Source: Paracoccus sediminis | GTDB taxonomy: Bacteria; Pseudomonadota; Alphaproteobacteria; Rhodobacterales; Rhodobacteraceae | Direction: 5' to 3' | Assembly (NCBI RefSeq): GCF_900188295.1 | Contig: NZ_FZNM01000001.1 | Location: forward strand, 434,001 to 498,000 | DNA length: 64,000 nucleotides | Part shown: in pieces, positions 51,492-60,290 of the stretch | How the letters are laid out: every line of letters begins with the position of its first letter | How positions within the stretch are numbered: the first letter of the stretch is position 1 | Translations under genes and position numbers: made by a program | Notes under the pieces: model-generated | Seen by the model: only the letters and a program-made list of their open reading frames with translations | Databases searched by the model: none | Told to the model about the DNA's origin: nothing

Positions 51492-51512
51492 TAATACTCA
51501 AGATTTATTGAG
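51492..51512. promoter_or_regulatory. ArsR operator and -10 region of the ars operon
   Basis: CTCAA-GATTTA-TTGAG (51497-51512) is a perfect 5-bp-arm dyad. It begins at the last base of a -10-like TAATAC (51492-51497), twelve bases before arsR. Overlap of the dyad with the promoter fits autorepression relieved by arsenite. Confidence 0.6.
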
Positions 51513-51523
51513 GTCTTGATTCG

Positions 51524-51883
51524 ATGAATGAGCTTCAGGCGCTTGGTGCCTTCGCTGCCTTGTCCCAAGAGACACGATTGCGCGTGGTGCGGCTGCTGGT
51601 GCAGGCCGGTCCGGGCGGGATGGCCGCCGGGGCCATCGGCGCGGCACTCGGCGGCGCGACGACTTCGCGGCTGTCCTTTCATCTGACCCATCTCGAACAT
51701 GCCGGGCTGATCCAGTCACGACGGGAAGGGCGCTACATCATCTACAGCGCCGTCTATTCCGCCTTGGCCAGCCTGGTCGGCTTTCTCTTGAAGGATTGCT
51801 GTCAGGGTCATCCCGAGATCTGCGCCCCTGCTGTCGAGGCGCTGACCTGCGGTTGCGACCTCGCCCTGACCGAAAGCGCCTGA
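51524..51883 (+). CDS. arsR: ArsR-family arsenic-responsive repressor
   Basis: 119-residue winged-helix repressor. The recognition helix region is GATTSRLSFHLTHLEHAGL, with wing RREGRYIIYSA. The arsenite-type cysteines are C-terminal (FLLKDCCQGHPEIC and ALTCGCD), not in the DNA-binding helix as in E. coli ArsR; this resembles the type seen in other soil bacteria with vicinal C-terminal cysteines. It starts the operon arsR-arsC-acr3-arsH and is separated from arsC by two bases. Confidence 0.9.
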   Translation: MNELQALGAFAALSQETRLRVVRLLVQAGPGGMAAGAIGAALGGATTSRLSFHLTHLEHAGLIQSRREGRYIIYSAVYSALASLVGFLLKDCCQGHPEICAPAVEALTCGCDLALTESA

Positions 51884-51885
51884 CC

Positions 51886-52311
51886 ATGGACATCGTCATC
51901 TATCACAACCCGGACTGCGGCACGTCGCGCAACACGCTGGCGATGATCCGACATGCGGGGATCGAGCCGCATGTGGTCGAATACCTGAAATCCCCGCCCT
52001 CGCGCGCCATGCTGAACGATCTGATCGCGCGCATGGGCATCACGCCGCGCGATCTGCTGCGGCAGAAGGGGACGCCCTATGCTGCCCTGGGGCTGGACGA
52101 GATGTCCCTGACGGGCGAGGCCCTGATCGACGCGATGCTGGCCCACCCGATCCTGATGAACCGCCCGATCGTGGTCAGCCCCAAGGGGGTGCGGCTCTGC
52201 CGCCCGTCCGAGGCCGTGCTGGACCTTCTGCCGCCGCAACGCGCCGCCTTCGCCAAAGAGGATGGCCAGCCCGTCCTGGACGACCGCGGCAACCGCATTC
52301 CTTCCGCCTGA
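51886..52311 (+). CDS. arsC: glutaredoxin-dependent arsenate reductase
   Basis: 141-residue ArsC of the glutaredoxin-coupled class. The catalytic cysteine is in YHNPDCGTSRNTLA near residue 11, and the arginine set for arsenate binding includes MNRPIVVSPKGVRLCRP. It reduces As(V) to As(III) for export by the next gene. Start 51886 is set by the conserved MDIVIYHNP; the open frame upstream overlaps arsR and is not coding. Confidence 0.94.
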   Translation: MDIVIYHNPDCGTSRNTLAMIRHAGIEPHVVEYLKSPPSRAMLNDLIARMGITPRDLLRQKGTPYAALGLDEMSLTGEALIDAMLAHPILMNRPIVVSPKGVRLCRPSEAVLDLLPPQRAAFAKEDGQPVLDDRGNRIPSA

Positions 52312-52326
52312 CTTCGGAGAAAGCCC

Positions 52327-53403
52327 ATGACCCCGTCCCGCCCGGCCAGCCGGCTTTCGTTTCTTGATCGGTACCTGACGGTCTGGATCTTTGCCGCCAT
52401 GGCGTTGGGAATCGCGCTGGGCACGATCTTCACCGGCCTGCCGGACGCCCTGGACGCGATGTCGGTCGGCACGACCAACATCCCCATCGCCATCGGCCTG
52501 ATTCTGATGATGTATCCGCCCTTGGCGAAGGTCCGGTACGAGGAACTGCACCAGGTCTTTGCCGACAAGCGCGTGCTGGCGTTGTCGCTGGTGCAGAACT
52601 GGCTGATCGGGCCGGTTCTGATGTTCGCGCTGGCGGTGATCTTTCTGCGCGACCAGCCCGAATACATGACGGGCCTGATCCTGATCGGGCTGGCGCGCTG
52701 CATCGCCATGGTGCTCGTCTGGAACCAGCTGGCGCGGGGCGACAACCAGTATGTCGCCGGGCTGGTGGCGTTCAACTCGATCTTCCAGATCCTGTTCTTC
52801 TCGACCTATGCCTGGCTGTTCCTGACGGTGCTGCCGCGGCTGTTCGGGCTGGAAGGCAGCGTGGTCGAGGTCGGTTTCCGAACCGTGACCGAGGCCGTGC
52901 TGATCTATCTGGGCCTGCCGTTCCTGGCAGGCTATCTGACGCGCCGCATCCTGATCGGCCGCCATGGCGAGGCGTGGTACCGCGATGTCTTCCTGCCCCG
53001 GATCGGACCCGTCACGCTGGCCGCGCTGCTGTTCACCATCGTGGCGATGTTCGGATTGAAGGGCGACGACGTGGTGCGCCTGCCGCTGGATGCCGCGCGG
53101 ATCGCGGTTCCGCTGATCCTGTATTTTGCCATCCAGTTCGTGGTCAGCTTCGCCATGGGCCGCTGGATCGCGCGGGATTATCCGCGCACCACCGCCATTG
53201 CCTTCACGGCCGCGGGCAACAACTTCGAACTGGCCATCGCCGTCGCCATCGCGGCTTACGGCCTGGCGTCCCCGGTCGCGTTCGCGGCCGTGATCGGCCC
53301 CTTGGTCGAGGTGCCGGTGCTGATCCTGCTGGTCAACGTCGCCCTTCGCCTGGGTTCGCGCTGGTTCCCCGAACATCCTGTGCTGCAAGAGGCCCGCATA
53401 TGA
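52327..53403 (+). CDS. acr3: ACR3-family arsenite efflux permease
   Basis: 358-residue transporter with ten predicted helices. The conserved cysteine is in [24 protein letters not shown], the central signature of ACR3, and another helix has [22 protein letters not shown]. It exports arsenite across the inner membrane. It is located between arsC and arsH; the arsH start overlaps its stop by ATGA. Confidence 0.94.
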   Translation: MTPSRPASRLSFLDRYLTVWIFAAMALGIALGTIFTGLPDALDAMSVGTTNIPIAIGLILMMYPPLAKVRYEELHQVFADKRVLALSLVQNWLIGPVLMFALAVIFLRDQPEYMTGLILIGLARCIAMVLVWNQLARGDNQYVAGLVAFNSIFQILFFSTYAWLFLTVLPRLFGLEGSVVEVGFRTVTEAVLIYLGLPFLAGYLTRRILIGRHGEAWYRDVFLPRIGPVTLAALLFTIVAMFGLKGDDVVRLPLDAARIAVPLILYFAIQFVVSFAMGRWIARDYPRTTAIAFTAAGNNFELAIAVAIAAYGLASPVAFAAVIGPLVEVPVLILLVNVALRLGSRWFPEHPVLQEARI

Positions 53404-54107
53404 TCCCCGATCTGCCGAACCTGTCGCCCGGCGCGGTCCGCCCCCTGGACCTGCCCCCGGTTCCGCGCGCGACCCATCCGCCCCGCATCCTGCTGCTGTA
53501 CGGTTCCCTGCGCGAACGATCCTACAGCCGCTTCGCCACGCTGGAGGCCGAGCGCCTGCTGCGCCATTTCGGCTGCGAGACCCGTATCTTCCATGCCGGT
53601 GGCCTGCCGCTGCCCGACGATGCCGGGACGTCGCATCCCAAGGTTCAGGAACTGCGCGATCTGTGCCTGTGGTCCGAAGGCCAGGTCTGGACCAGCCCCG
53701 AACGCCACGGCGCGATGACCGGCGTGATGAAGTCCCAGATCGACTGGATCCCGCTGTCCATGGGGGCGATCCGGCCGACCCAGGGCCGCACCCTGGCCGT
53801 GATGCAGGTGTCCGGCGGATCGCAGTCCTTCAACGCCGTAAACCAGATGCGCATCCTGGGGCGCTGGATGCGCATGATTACCATTCCGAACCAGTCGTCG
53901 GTCGCCAAGGCCTATGACGAGTTTGACGAGGCCGGCCGGATGCGACCGTCGCCCTATTACGACCGGATCGTGGACGTGATGGAGGAGCTGGTCAGGTTCA
54001 CCCTGCTGACCCGCGACCTGTCCGATGTCCTGACCGACCGCTATAGCGAACGAAAGGAAACGGCGGCCAGGCTGGAAGCGCGGGTGAGCCTGAAAGCCGC
54101 GACCTGA
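53400..54107 (+). CDS. arsH: NADPH-dependent FMN reductase ArsH
   Basis: 235-residue flavodoxin-fold protein. The FMN phosphate-binding loop is [15 protein letters not shown] near residue 33, and the family signature [21 protein letters not shown] follows. ArsH confers resistance to organoarsenicals by oxidising trivalent forms. It is coupled to acr3 by a four-base overlap and ends the operon; a hairpin follows. Confidence 0.94.
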   Translation: MIPDLPNLSPGAVRPLDLPPVPRATHPPRILLLYGSLRERSYSRFATLEAERLLRHFGCETRIFHAGGLPLPDDAGTSHPKVQELRDLCLWSEGQVWTSPERHGAMTGVMKSQIDWIPLSMGAIRPTQGRTLAVMQVSGGSQSFNAVNQMRILGRWMRMITIPNQSSVAKAYDEFDEAGRMRPSPYYDRIVDVMEELVRFTLLTRDLSDVLTDRYSERKETAARLEARVSLKAAT

Positions 54108-54121
54108 CGGACCGGGCCTGA

Positions 54122-54140
54122 CCGGCACTTTCGCTGCCGG
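54122..54140. terminator. hairpin between convergent arsH and dienelactone hydrolase genes
   Basis: CCGGCA and TGCCGG form a perfect 6-bp stem around CTTTCGC in the 42-base convergent gap. It could serve both strands, but there is no clear T-run. Confidence 0.4.
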
Positions 54141-54149
54141 ATGCGCTGT

Positions 54150-55049
54150 TCAGGCCAGATGTGTCCTGAACCAGTCCAGCGTCCGGTCCCAGGCCAGCCG
54201 TGCCGCCGCCTCGTCGTAACGCGGGGTGGAATCGTTGTGGAAACCGTGGTTGGTGCCGGGATAGATGTGGGCCTCGTAGGTCTTGCCGTGCTGTTTCAGC
54301 GCGGCCTCGTAGGCGGGCCAGCCGGCGTTCACGTTCTCGTCCGTTTCGGCGAAATGCAGCAGCAGGGGGGCCGTGATCCGGGGCACATCCTCGACCGGGG
54401 CCTGGCGGCCATAGAACGGCACGGCGGCGGCCAGTTCGGGAAAGGCCACCGCCGCCGCGTTCGACACGCCGCCGCCATAGCAGAACCCGGTGATGCCGAC
54501 CTTGCCGGTGGTCATGGCGCCGGTCCGCAGGAATTCGACGGCGGCGAAGAAATCGTTCATCAGTTTTTCGGGATCGACCCGGCGCTGCAATTCGCGCCCC
54601 TGTTCGTCGTTGCCCGGATAGCCCCCCACCGAGATCAGCCCGTCGGGCGCCAGCGCCACGAAGCCCGCCTTGGCGACGCGCCGGGCCACATCCTCGATAT
54701 AGGGATTAAGGCCGCGATTTTCGTGGACCACCACCACGCCGCCGACGGGCGCGTCATTGGCCACGCCGTCGGTCGCGGGGCGGACCCGATAGGCCCGCAC
54801 GTCCCCGTGACCCTCGGGCGAGGGGTAGGTGATGTATTCGGCCAGAATGCCGGGGTCGGTAAAGGCGATCTGCTGGGCCAGGGCGTAATCGGGACCAAGC
54901 GTCCTGAGCAAGGCAAGCGCCGTCATTCCGCCCACGGCATAGGACGCGGCGCGGTCCAGGAATTCACGCTTGGTGATCCGGCCATGGGCATAGAAGTCAT
55001 AGAGTTCCAGCAATTCGGGCGGAAAGTCCCGCGCGGTCAGTCGAGCCAT
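54150..55049 (-). CDS. dienelactone hydrolase-family protein
   Basis: 299-residue alpha/beta-hydrolase. The nucleophile is a cysteine, in GITGFCYGGGVSNA, with catalytic Asp in FAETDENVNAGW and His in GTNHGFHND: the Cys-Asp-His triad of dienelactone hydrolases. An N-terminal extension of about 70 residues (ELYDFYAHGRITKREFLDRAASYAVGG) contains a predicted export or membrane segment, a form common in this subgroup. ATG 55049 has AAGGGGGA upstream. No chlorocatechol genes are nearby, so the native substrate is unknown. Confidence 0.87.
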   Translation of the reverse strand: MARLTARDFPPELLELYDFYAHGRITKREFLDRAASYAVGGMTALALLRTLGPDYALAQQIAFTDPGILAEYITYPSPEGHGDVRAYRVRPATDGVANDAPVGGVVVVHENRGLNPYIEDVARRVAKAGFVALAPDGLISVGGYPGNDEQGRELQRRVDPEKLMNDFFAAVEFLRTGAMTTGKVGITGFCYGGGVSNAAAVAFPELAAAVPFYGRQAPVEDVPRITAPLLLHFAETDENVNAGWPAYEAALKQHGKTYEAHIYPGTNHGFHNDSTPRYDEAAARLAWDRTLDWFRTHLA

Positions 55050-55143
55050 TGTTGATCCCCCTTTGTGCAGCGGCACAAGGGGATTGTAGAGGAAAACGGT
55101 CTGAACGGGGATCACAGGTCGGACAGCCGCCGGACATTCCCTT

Positions 55144-55431
55144 TCAGCACAGCTTCATCCAGAGGACGCCGGAAAACACCAGAACGGTCGCCCCCAGGGC
55201 CGCGTAGGACGCCAGCAGGGCGCTGTTTGACAGGGGCGATGCGTGCCGGCGCGCCAGGACGATGGGCCAGACCCCCGCGACGACACCCAGGCCAAGCGCG
55301 GCGATCAGCACAAGGCGCAGGCGGGCGGGGTCAATGCCGATCGCGCAGCCGGTCGCCTGCGCGCCATAGATCAGCAGAAAGAACCCCGACCACAGGACGA
55401 AACCCAGGATGATGCGGACGATCTGGATCAT
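55144..55431 (-). CDS. small membrane protein at the end of the oxidase operon
   Basis: 95 residues with three hydrophobic segments (IVRIILGFVLWSGFFLLIYG, VLIAALGLGVVAGVWPIV, LLASYAALGATVLVFSGVL). I do not recognise a named family. Its start overlaps the stop of the subunit I gene (ATGA), so it is co-translated with the oxidase and may be an accessory subunit or assembly factor. Confidence 0.65.
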   Translation of the reverse strand: MIQIVRIILGFVLWSGFFLLIYGAQATGCAIGIDPARLRLVLIAALGLGVVAGVWPIVLARRHASPLSNSALLASYAALGATVLVFSGVLWMKLC

Positions 55432-57812
55432 GCGGCGGCCGACGACAGCAGGCGGAGCACAATGGGAAAGGCCATCGACATGGCGCCCACGATGGCGGCA
55501 TAGCGTTGCCATTGGGCCGAGATGTCCTGTTCGGCACGGGGGCGCTTCACGGCCCAGGCGGCGATGACCAGCCCGATTGCCGCATGAAGCGCCGCATAGG
55601 CCGCGACGGCGGCCAGCGATGCCGGGGCCGCGTGGTCGGTCGCGCCCTCGATCCGCCACAGCGCCGCCGCCGATCCCGCCAGGATCAGGCCCTGGGCGAT
55701 CACCGCGGCGATCCCGTGTGGGCGCAGCAGGGCGATCGCCGCGCCCACGGCGACGGGCAGAATCGTCCGGACGCTGTCCTCGGGCCAGCCGGGGGGCGGC
55801 CAGCCCGGCGCGGAAATGGCCAGGAATCCGGCGCCGAACAGCAGCGACGCAAAGGCCGTCGCGTCGCCCGCGATCACAAAGCGCATGGCCCACAGGGATG
55901 GGGCGGCGCCGGACGCGCTCTGATTGGGCAGGCGGATCCCCCGCCCCGCATCCAGCACCTGCGCCGGGGGGGTCGAACGGGTCCACCGCAGGAACAGCAC
56001 CACCACAACAAGGGCCAGCGGCGGCACCAGCAGATAGGTCTTGGCCAGCAGGGACAGATAGATGCCGCCGGTCGCAACCGCCGTCCACAACGGCAGAAAG
56101 GTCGATGCGGGCAGCACGACGATCTGCTGCGGGGCGCCGGTCAGGGGATCGACGCCCAGCGTTTCCAACTGGCCGCGCGGGACGGCCAGCAGCCCCTGGC
56201 CCGCCGCGATTCGCCGCCCGTCGGGGGCGTCCTCCAGCACCGGAATGGCGGCAAAGGCATAGGACGGCGGTGGCATCGGCGTGGCCCATTCCAGCGTCCC
56301 CGCGCCCCAGGGGTCGCGCCGCGCACGCTTGCCGAACATCACCAGCAGGATCAGATCCAGGGCCAGCAGCGCGAATCCGATGGTCGTCACGAACCCGCCC
56401 ATCGAGGAGATGAAGTTCAGCACTTCCCACGCCGGGTCGTCATAGGAGTAGAGCCGGCGCGTCATGCCCAGAAGGCCGGTCAGGTGCATTCCCAGAAAGG
56501 TCAGGTTGAATCCGCCGAACACCGTCCAGAACGCTGCGTGGGACAGATGCTGGACTGGCTGGCGGCCGCACATGTGGGGCAGCCAGTAATAGGCGGCGGC
56601 CATCATCGGAAAGATGAACCCGCCGACCAGAACGTAATGCAGGTGGGCCACGACGAACTGCGTGTCGTGAACCTGGCTGTTGAACGGCACCATGGCCAGC
56701 ATCACGCCCGACAGCCCGCCGAAGACGAAGACGAACATGAAGCCTCCGACATGCAGCATCGGGATGGAAAACCGCGGCCTTCCCGCCGCCATGGTAGCGA
56801 ACCAGGCGAAGATCTGCACCGCCGTGGGCACCGCGACCAGCGCGCTGGCGATGGAAAAGAACGACAGGGACAGATGCGGGATGCCGGTGGTGTACATGTG
56901 GTGCACCCACAGCCCGAAGGACAGAAAGCCCATCGTCACGATGGCCGCGACCACCGCGCGAAAGCCGACCAGCCGGTGCGACGAAAACACCGGAATGATC
57001 GTGGACAGCACGCCCGCCGCGGGCAGGAAGATGATATAGACCTCGGGGTGGCCGAACAGCCAGAACAGGTGCTGCCACAGCAGCGGATCCCCGCCCCGCG
57101 TCGGATCAAAGAACGGCAGGCCCAGGGCGCGTTCGGTTTCCAGCAGCACCGATCCCAGGATCAGCGGCGGAAAGCCCACCAGCATCATGCCCGCGACGAC
57201 CAGCATGTACCAGGCGAAGATCGGCATCCGGTCCAGCGACATGCCCCCCGCGCGCAGCAGCAGGATGGACACCAGAAATTCGACCGCCGCCGACATGGCC
57301 GAAATCTCGACGAAGCTGATGCCCAGAAGCCAGACATCGGCGCTGATGCCGGGGGTATAGGTGGACGACGACAAGGGCGTGTACATGAACCACCCGCCGT
57401 CCGGTGCGGCCCCCATCAGCAACGCCACGATCAGGATCGAGCCGCCGAACAGATAGCACCAATAGCCGTATGCCGACATGCGGGGGAACGCCAGGTCGCG
57501 TGCGCCCAGCATCTTGGGCAGCAGATACATGGCCAGCCCCTCGAAAAAGGGGATGGCGAACAGGAACATCATGATGGTGCCGTGCATGGTGAAGACCTGG
57601 GCATAGGTGCCCGGTTCCATGAAGGCGCTGTCGCGGGTGGCAAGCTGGGTGCGGATCAGCATGGCCAGCAATCCGCCGATGGCGAAAAAGACCAGCGACG
57701 TGACCATGAAGCGGCGGCCGACGACGGTGTGGTTGACCGCCGACAGACGCCCCCAGCCGCGCGGCGTTTTCCAGATGCGGTCCAGTTCCTTGTGGCGGCG
57801 GATCGGGGTCAT
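55428..57812 (-). CDS. ctaD: cytochrome c oxidase subunit I+III fusion
   Basis: 794-residue heme-copper oxidase core. Heme a ligand region FTMHGTIMMFLF, the His-Tyr cross-link WLFGHPEVYIIF, CuB histidines WVHHMYTTG, and heme ligands HDTQFVVAHLHYVL are all present. From about residue 580 a further set of helices including SAPGWPPPGWPED replaces a separate subunit III, so subunits I and III are fused. The operon order II, I+III, small membrane protein uses four-base overlaps throughout. It is a second, non-canonical aa3-type oxidase in form; electron donor (cytochrome c) is inferred from the CuA site of subunit II. Confidence 0.92.
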   Translation of the reverse strand: MTPIRRHKELDRIWKTPRGWGRLSAVNHTVVGRRFMVTSLVFFAIGGLLAMLIRTQLATRDSAFMEPGTYAQVFTMHGTIMMFLFAIPFFEGLAMYLLPKMLGARDLAFPRMSAYGYWCYLFGGSILIVALLMGAAPDGGWFMYTPLSSSTYTPGISADVWLLGISFVEISAMSAAVEFLVSILLLRAGGMSLDRMPIFAWYMLVVAGMMLVGFPPLILGSVLLETERALGLPFFDPTRGGDPLLWQHLFWLFGHPEVYIIFLPAAGVLSTIIPVFSSHRLVGFRAVVAAIVTMGFLSFGLWVHHMYTTGIPHLSLSFFSIASALVAVPTAVQIFAWFATMAAGRPRFSIPMLHVGGFMFVFVFGGLSGVMLAMVPFNSQVHDTQFVVAHLHYVLVGGFIFPMMAAAYYWLPHMCGRQPVQHLSHAAFWTVFGGFNLTFLGMHLTGLLGMTRRLYSYDDPAWEVLNFISSMGGFVTTIGFALLALDLILLVMFGKRARRDPWGAGTLEWATPMPPPSYAFAAIPVLEDAPDGRRIAAGQGLLAVPRGQLETLGVDPLTGAPQQIVVLPASTFLPLWTAVATGGIYLSLLAKTYLLVPPLALVVVVLFLRWTRSTPPAQVLDAGRGIRLPNQSASGAAPSLWAMRFVIAGDATAFASLLFGAGFLAISAPGWPPPGWPEDSVRTILPVAVGAAIALLRPHGIAAVIAQGLILAGSAAALWRIEGATDHAAPASLAAVAAYAALHAAIGLVIAAWAVKRPRAEQDISAQWQRYAAIVGAMSMAFPIVLRLLSSAAA

Positions 57813-58441
57813 GGCGTTTCCTGCGGCCAGTCGGCGTGGGCGGTGGCGGAAAAGGTCATCCCGGCATGGCCCAAGCCGCAATATTCGGAACAGACGCCGC
57901 CATAAACCCCCGGTTCGTCGGCGCGCAGGACGATGCGGTTCACATGGCCGGGGATGGCATCGATCTTGCCGCCAAGGCGCGGAATCCAGAAGCTGTGGAT
58001 CACGTCGCGGCTGGTCACGACGATCTCGACGTCGCGGCCGGCGGGCAGGTGCAGCTGGCCGATGCTGTCGGCCATGGCGGTGCCGGGGTAACGGAAACGC
58101 CATTCCCACATCCGCGCCTCGGCCTCGATCCGCAGGGGCGCGCTGCGGCGGGCGGCGGCGTCGCCCCACCACAGGGCGGCGGCGGTCAGCGCGATCACCA
58201 CCGGCAACGGAAAGGCCAGCCCGCCCCCGACAAGCCACCATCGCGCGGGAACCGACCGGCCGGCGTCGGGCCGCAGCCACAGCCACAGGAACAGCGTCAC
58301 CATGGCGGCAAGGATCACGGCGGCGCCCCAGAACATCCACCACCACAGGGTCGCGATTCCCTGCGCCGCCGGGCCCGCCGGGTCCAGCACCGACAACTGC
58401 CCGTCGCAGCCTGCCAGAAACGGGAACCCCAGTAGCCCCAA
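57809..58441 (-). CDS. ctaC: cytochrome c oxidase subunit II (CuA), lipoprotein-like
   Basis: About 210 residues. The CuA site is intact: VIHSFWIPRLGG supplies the first His, CSEYCGLGHAGM the two Cys, Glu, His and Met. Two helices (IATLWWWMFWGAAVILAAMVTLFLW-type and PLPVVIALTAAALWW) precede the cupredoxin domain. The N-terminus reads LGLLGFPFLAGC, a lipobox-like cleavage site. No ATG exists in frame before it; TTG at 58441 is my choice, with AAGGCGG too close to be an ideal ribosome binding site. The divergent gene starts 28 bases away, so little room remains for another start. Confidence 0.85.
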   Translation of the reverse strand: MGLLGFPFLAGCDGQLSVLDPAGPAAQGIATLWWWMFWGAAVILAAMVTLFLWLWLRPDAGRSVPARWWLVGGGLAFPLPVVIALTAAALWWGDAAARRSAPLRIEAEARMWEWRFRYPGTAMADSIGQLHLPAGRDVEIVVTSRDVIHSFWIPRLGGKIDAIPGHVNRIVLRADEPGVYGGVCSEYCGLGHAGMTFSATAHADWPQETP

Positions 58442-58468
58442 CCGCCTTGAACAGGGAACGGAGGCCCC

Positions 58469-59014
58469 ATGACCCAGCAATCCCCGGACGCCAAGGCAGA
58501 CAGCGCGGCCCAGGTCGAGGACGACCACGAGGACGCCAATCCGGTCATTGCCGAGGTTCAGGCCAAGCCCACCGAATCCGCCGTGGCCGTGGCCGGGCAC
58601 CCGCTTCATGCGATGACCGTGCATTTTCCCATCGCGCTGGTGTTCTGCACCCTGGGCATCGACGTGATCTATTGGTGGACGGGCGACGCCTTCTGGGTCC
58701 GGGCCGGTCTGTGGTCGTCGGGCGGGGCGTTCTTCGCGGGGGTCGGCGCCGCGCTGATCGGGACGGTCGAACTGCTGGCGGTGTCGGGCATCCGCAGCCG
58801 GGCGGCCAGCTGGACCCACGCCATCGCCGCGATGACGCTGGTGGCGCTGATGGGCGCGAACTGGCTGTTGCGCGTGGTCGATTCCGATGCGGTCCTGCCG
58901 CATGGTCTGGCGCTGTCGGTCCTGGCGGGCATCATCACCGGCATCGCGGGCTGGCATGGCGGCAAGCTGATCTTCGATCACGGCATCGGCCTCATGGTGT
59001 CGCCCAAGGATTGA
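58469..59014 (+). CDS. DUF2231 membrane protein
   Basis: 181 residues: an acidic N-terminal tail of about 40 residues, then four helices with the DUF2231 pattern HPLHAMTVHFPIALVFCTLG and GANWLLRVVD. Function is unknown; the family often sits beside oxidases and cytochromes. ACGGAGG precedes the ATG. It is divergent from ctaC and its last 23 bases overlap, on the opposite strand, the 3' end of the CopD-like gene. Confidence 0.8.
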   Translation: MTQQSPDAKADSAAQVEDDHEDANPVIAEVQAKPTESAVAVAGHPLHAMTVHFPIALVFCTLGIDVIYWWTGDAFWVRAGLWSSGGAFFAGVGAALIGTVELLAVSGIRSRAASWTHAIAAMTLVALMGANWLLRVVDSDAVLPHGLALSVLAGIITGIAGWHGGKLIFDHGIGLMVSPKD

Positions 59015-59486
59015 ACGGGCGCAGCAGGCCGGACAGCGCGCCGGGCCGGAACATGTCGGCCGCCTGCGGGATGACCGGCTTGGCCAGCACCAGCCACAGG
59101 ATCGCGGCGATCAGAAAGGCCGTCGCCGCCGTCACCGCCACGAACCGCCATGCGGGATAGACGCCATCCTCGCGAAACAGCCTGACCACCACCAGCCCGG
59201 TCAGGACATGGACAAAGGCCAATGCCGCGACAAAGGCCATCTTGGCTGCGAACCAGGGCTGCACCGCCGTCTGCACGAAGATCAGGGCCGTCCCCGAGGC
59301 GATCCCGACGAATGCCATGGGCGAGACCAGCGCGATATAGGAAAACCGCACCATCCGCTGCAAGCGGTGCAGGTCGTCATCGTGGCGCACATGCCGACGC
59401 TGGACATACAGGGCGGGAAGGCTCAGCAGCCCCGCGCTCCAGACCGCGATGGCGGCGATATGCAGGGCCTTCAGGATTTCGGTCAT
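58992..59486 (-). CDS. CopD-family membrane protein
   Basis: 164 residues with four helices: LKALHIAAIAVWSAGLLSLP, FSYIALVSPMAFVGIASG, MAFVAALAFVHVLTGLVVV and FLIAAILWLVLA. Histidines at helix ends (ALHIAA, VHVLTG) match the CopD/YbaN-like heme- or copper-associated membrane family. It is preceded by the CtaG-type gene with ATGA overlap. A role in copper or heme handling for the oxidase is inferred from context. Confidence 0.75.
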   Translation of the reverse strand: MTEILKALHIAAIAVWSAGLLSLPALYVQRRHVRHDDDLHRLQRMVRFSYIALVSPMAFVGIASGTALIFVQTAVQPWFAAKMAFVAALAFVHVLTGLVVVRLFREDGVYPAWRFVAVTAATAFLIAAILWLVLAKPVIPQAADMFRPGALSGLLRPFNPWATP

Positions 59487-60193
59487 GCGCCTGCGGTCCG
59501 GGCGGGGTCCAGCATGGCCCAGACGCGCCACGCGGCAAAGCCGACATAGGGCAGGGCCGCGGGTATCCACATGACCAGACCGGCCAGCTGCTGATCCTCC
59601 AGCGCGGTCAGCCCGAACGGGGCGGTGGTCAGCAGGTGGGGCGCGAACAGCGGACGGGTGGCAAAGGTCAGCAGCGCCCCCAGCATCCCCATGTGCAGCA
59701 GGGTGCCCAGCGACAACGTGACCGCATGGCCGACCCGGTCGGCGCCGACCATCGCGGCCCACAGCCAGGCGGCGCTGGCGATCAGCGAAATCTCCATCGC
59801 CCAGTACAGGGCATTCGACCCCAGAGCGGCGTCATAGGGTTGGGGCATGTGCCAGAACCATATGGCGCCCAGATGGACCAGAAAGGCGGCGCCGCCTCCG
59901 CCTGCGCGCCATCCGGTTCCCCAGACCAACAGCGGCGCGGCGACCGCGACCATCAGGATGTGATGAAGCACCCGCACCGAAAACAGTGCGCTGGACAGGG
60001 CGCACAGGGGCGAAACGAAGGCCAGCGCCAGAACCGCGATGCCTGCCAGCCATGGTCCCCACCGCGGCATGGCGACCGTCGCCGCCGCGCCGATCGCCAG
60101 CGCGGCGATCAGCCAGGGATCCAGGTTCCAGGCCGTCCACAGGCCGCCCGGTATCGGCGCCGCACCGCAATAGGGAAGGGTCGATCCGTCCAT
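59483..60193 (-). CDS. ctaG: CtaG (caa3-type) cytochrome c oxidase assembly protein
   Basis: 236 residues with about seven helices. The caa3_CtaG pattern includes VLHHILMVAVAAPLLVWG, WFWHMPQPYDAAL and LHMGMLGALLTFATRPLF with conserved histidines that may bind copper. This CtaG is unrelated to the Cox11-type protein of the same name. Start 60193 begins MDGSTLPYCG. It is coupled to the CopD-family gene and lies near the II/I+III oxidase genes it should serve. Confidence 0.85.
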   Translation of the reverse strand: MDGSTLPYCGAAPIPGGLWTAWNLDPWLIAALAIGAAATVAMPRWGPWLAGIAVLALAFVSPLCALSSALFSVRVLHHILMVAVAAPLLVWGTGWRAGGGGAAFLVHLGAIWFWHMPQPYDAALGSNALYWAMEISLIASAAWLWAAMVGADRVGHAVTLSLGTLLHMGMLGALLTFATRPLFAPHLLTTAPFGLTALEDQQLAGLVMWIPAALPYVGFAAWRVWAMLDPARTAGA

Positions 60194-60290
60194 GAATGTC
60201 CTTTTACACGCAATGCCCGTGCGTGCGCCATGGTTCCCGTGCCTGCGCCCCGAAGGGCCGACGCCGGCGCGCGGCCCGGTCCGCTGCTTG

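Noticed and set aside
55506..57905. 799-codon plus-strand frame opposite the oxidase subunit I gene
   Set aside because: Low-complexity Gln/Arg/His-rich shadow of ctaD; no family resemblance.
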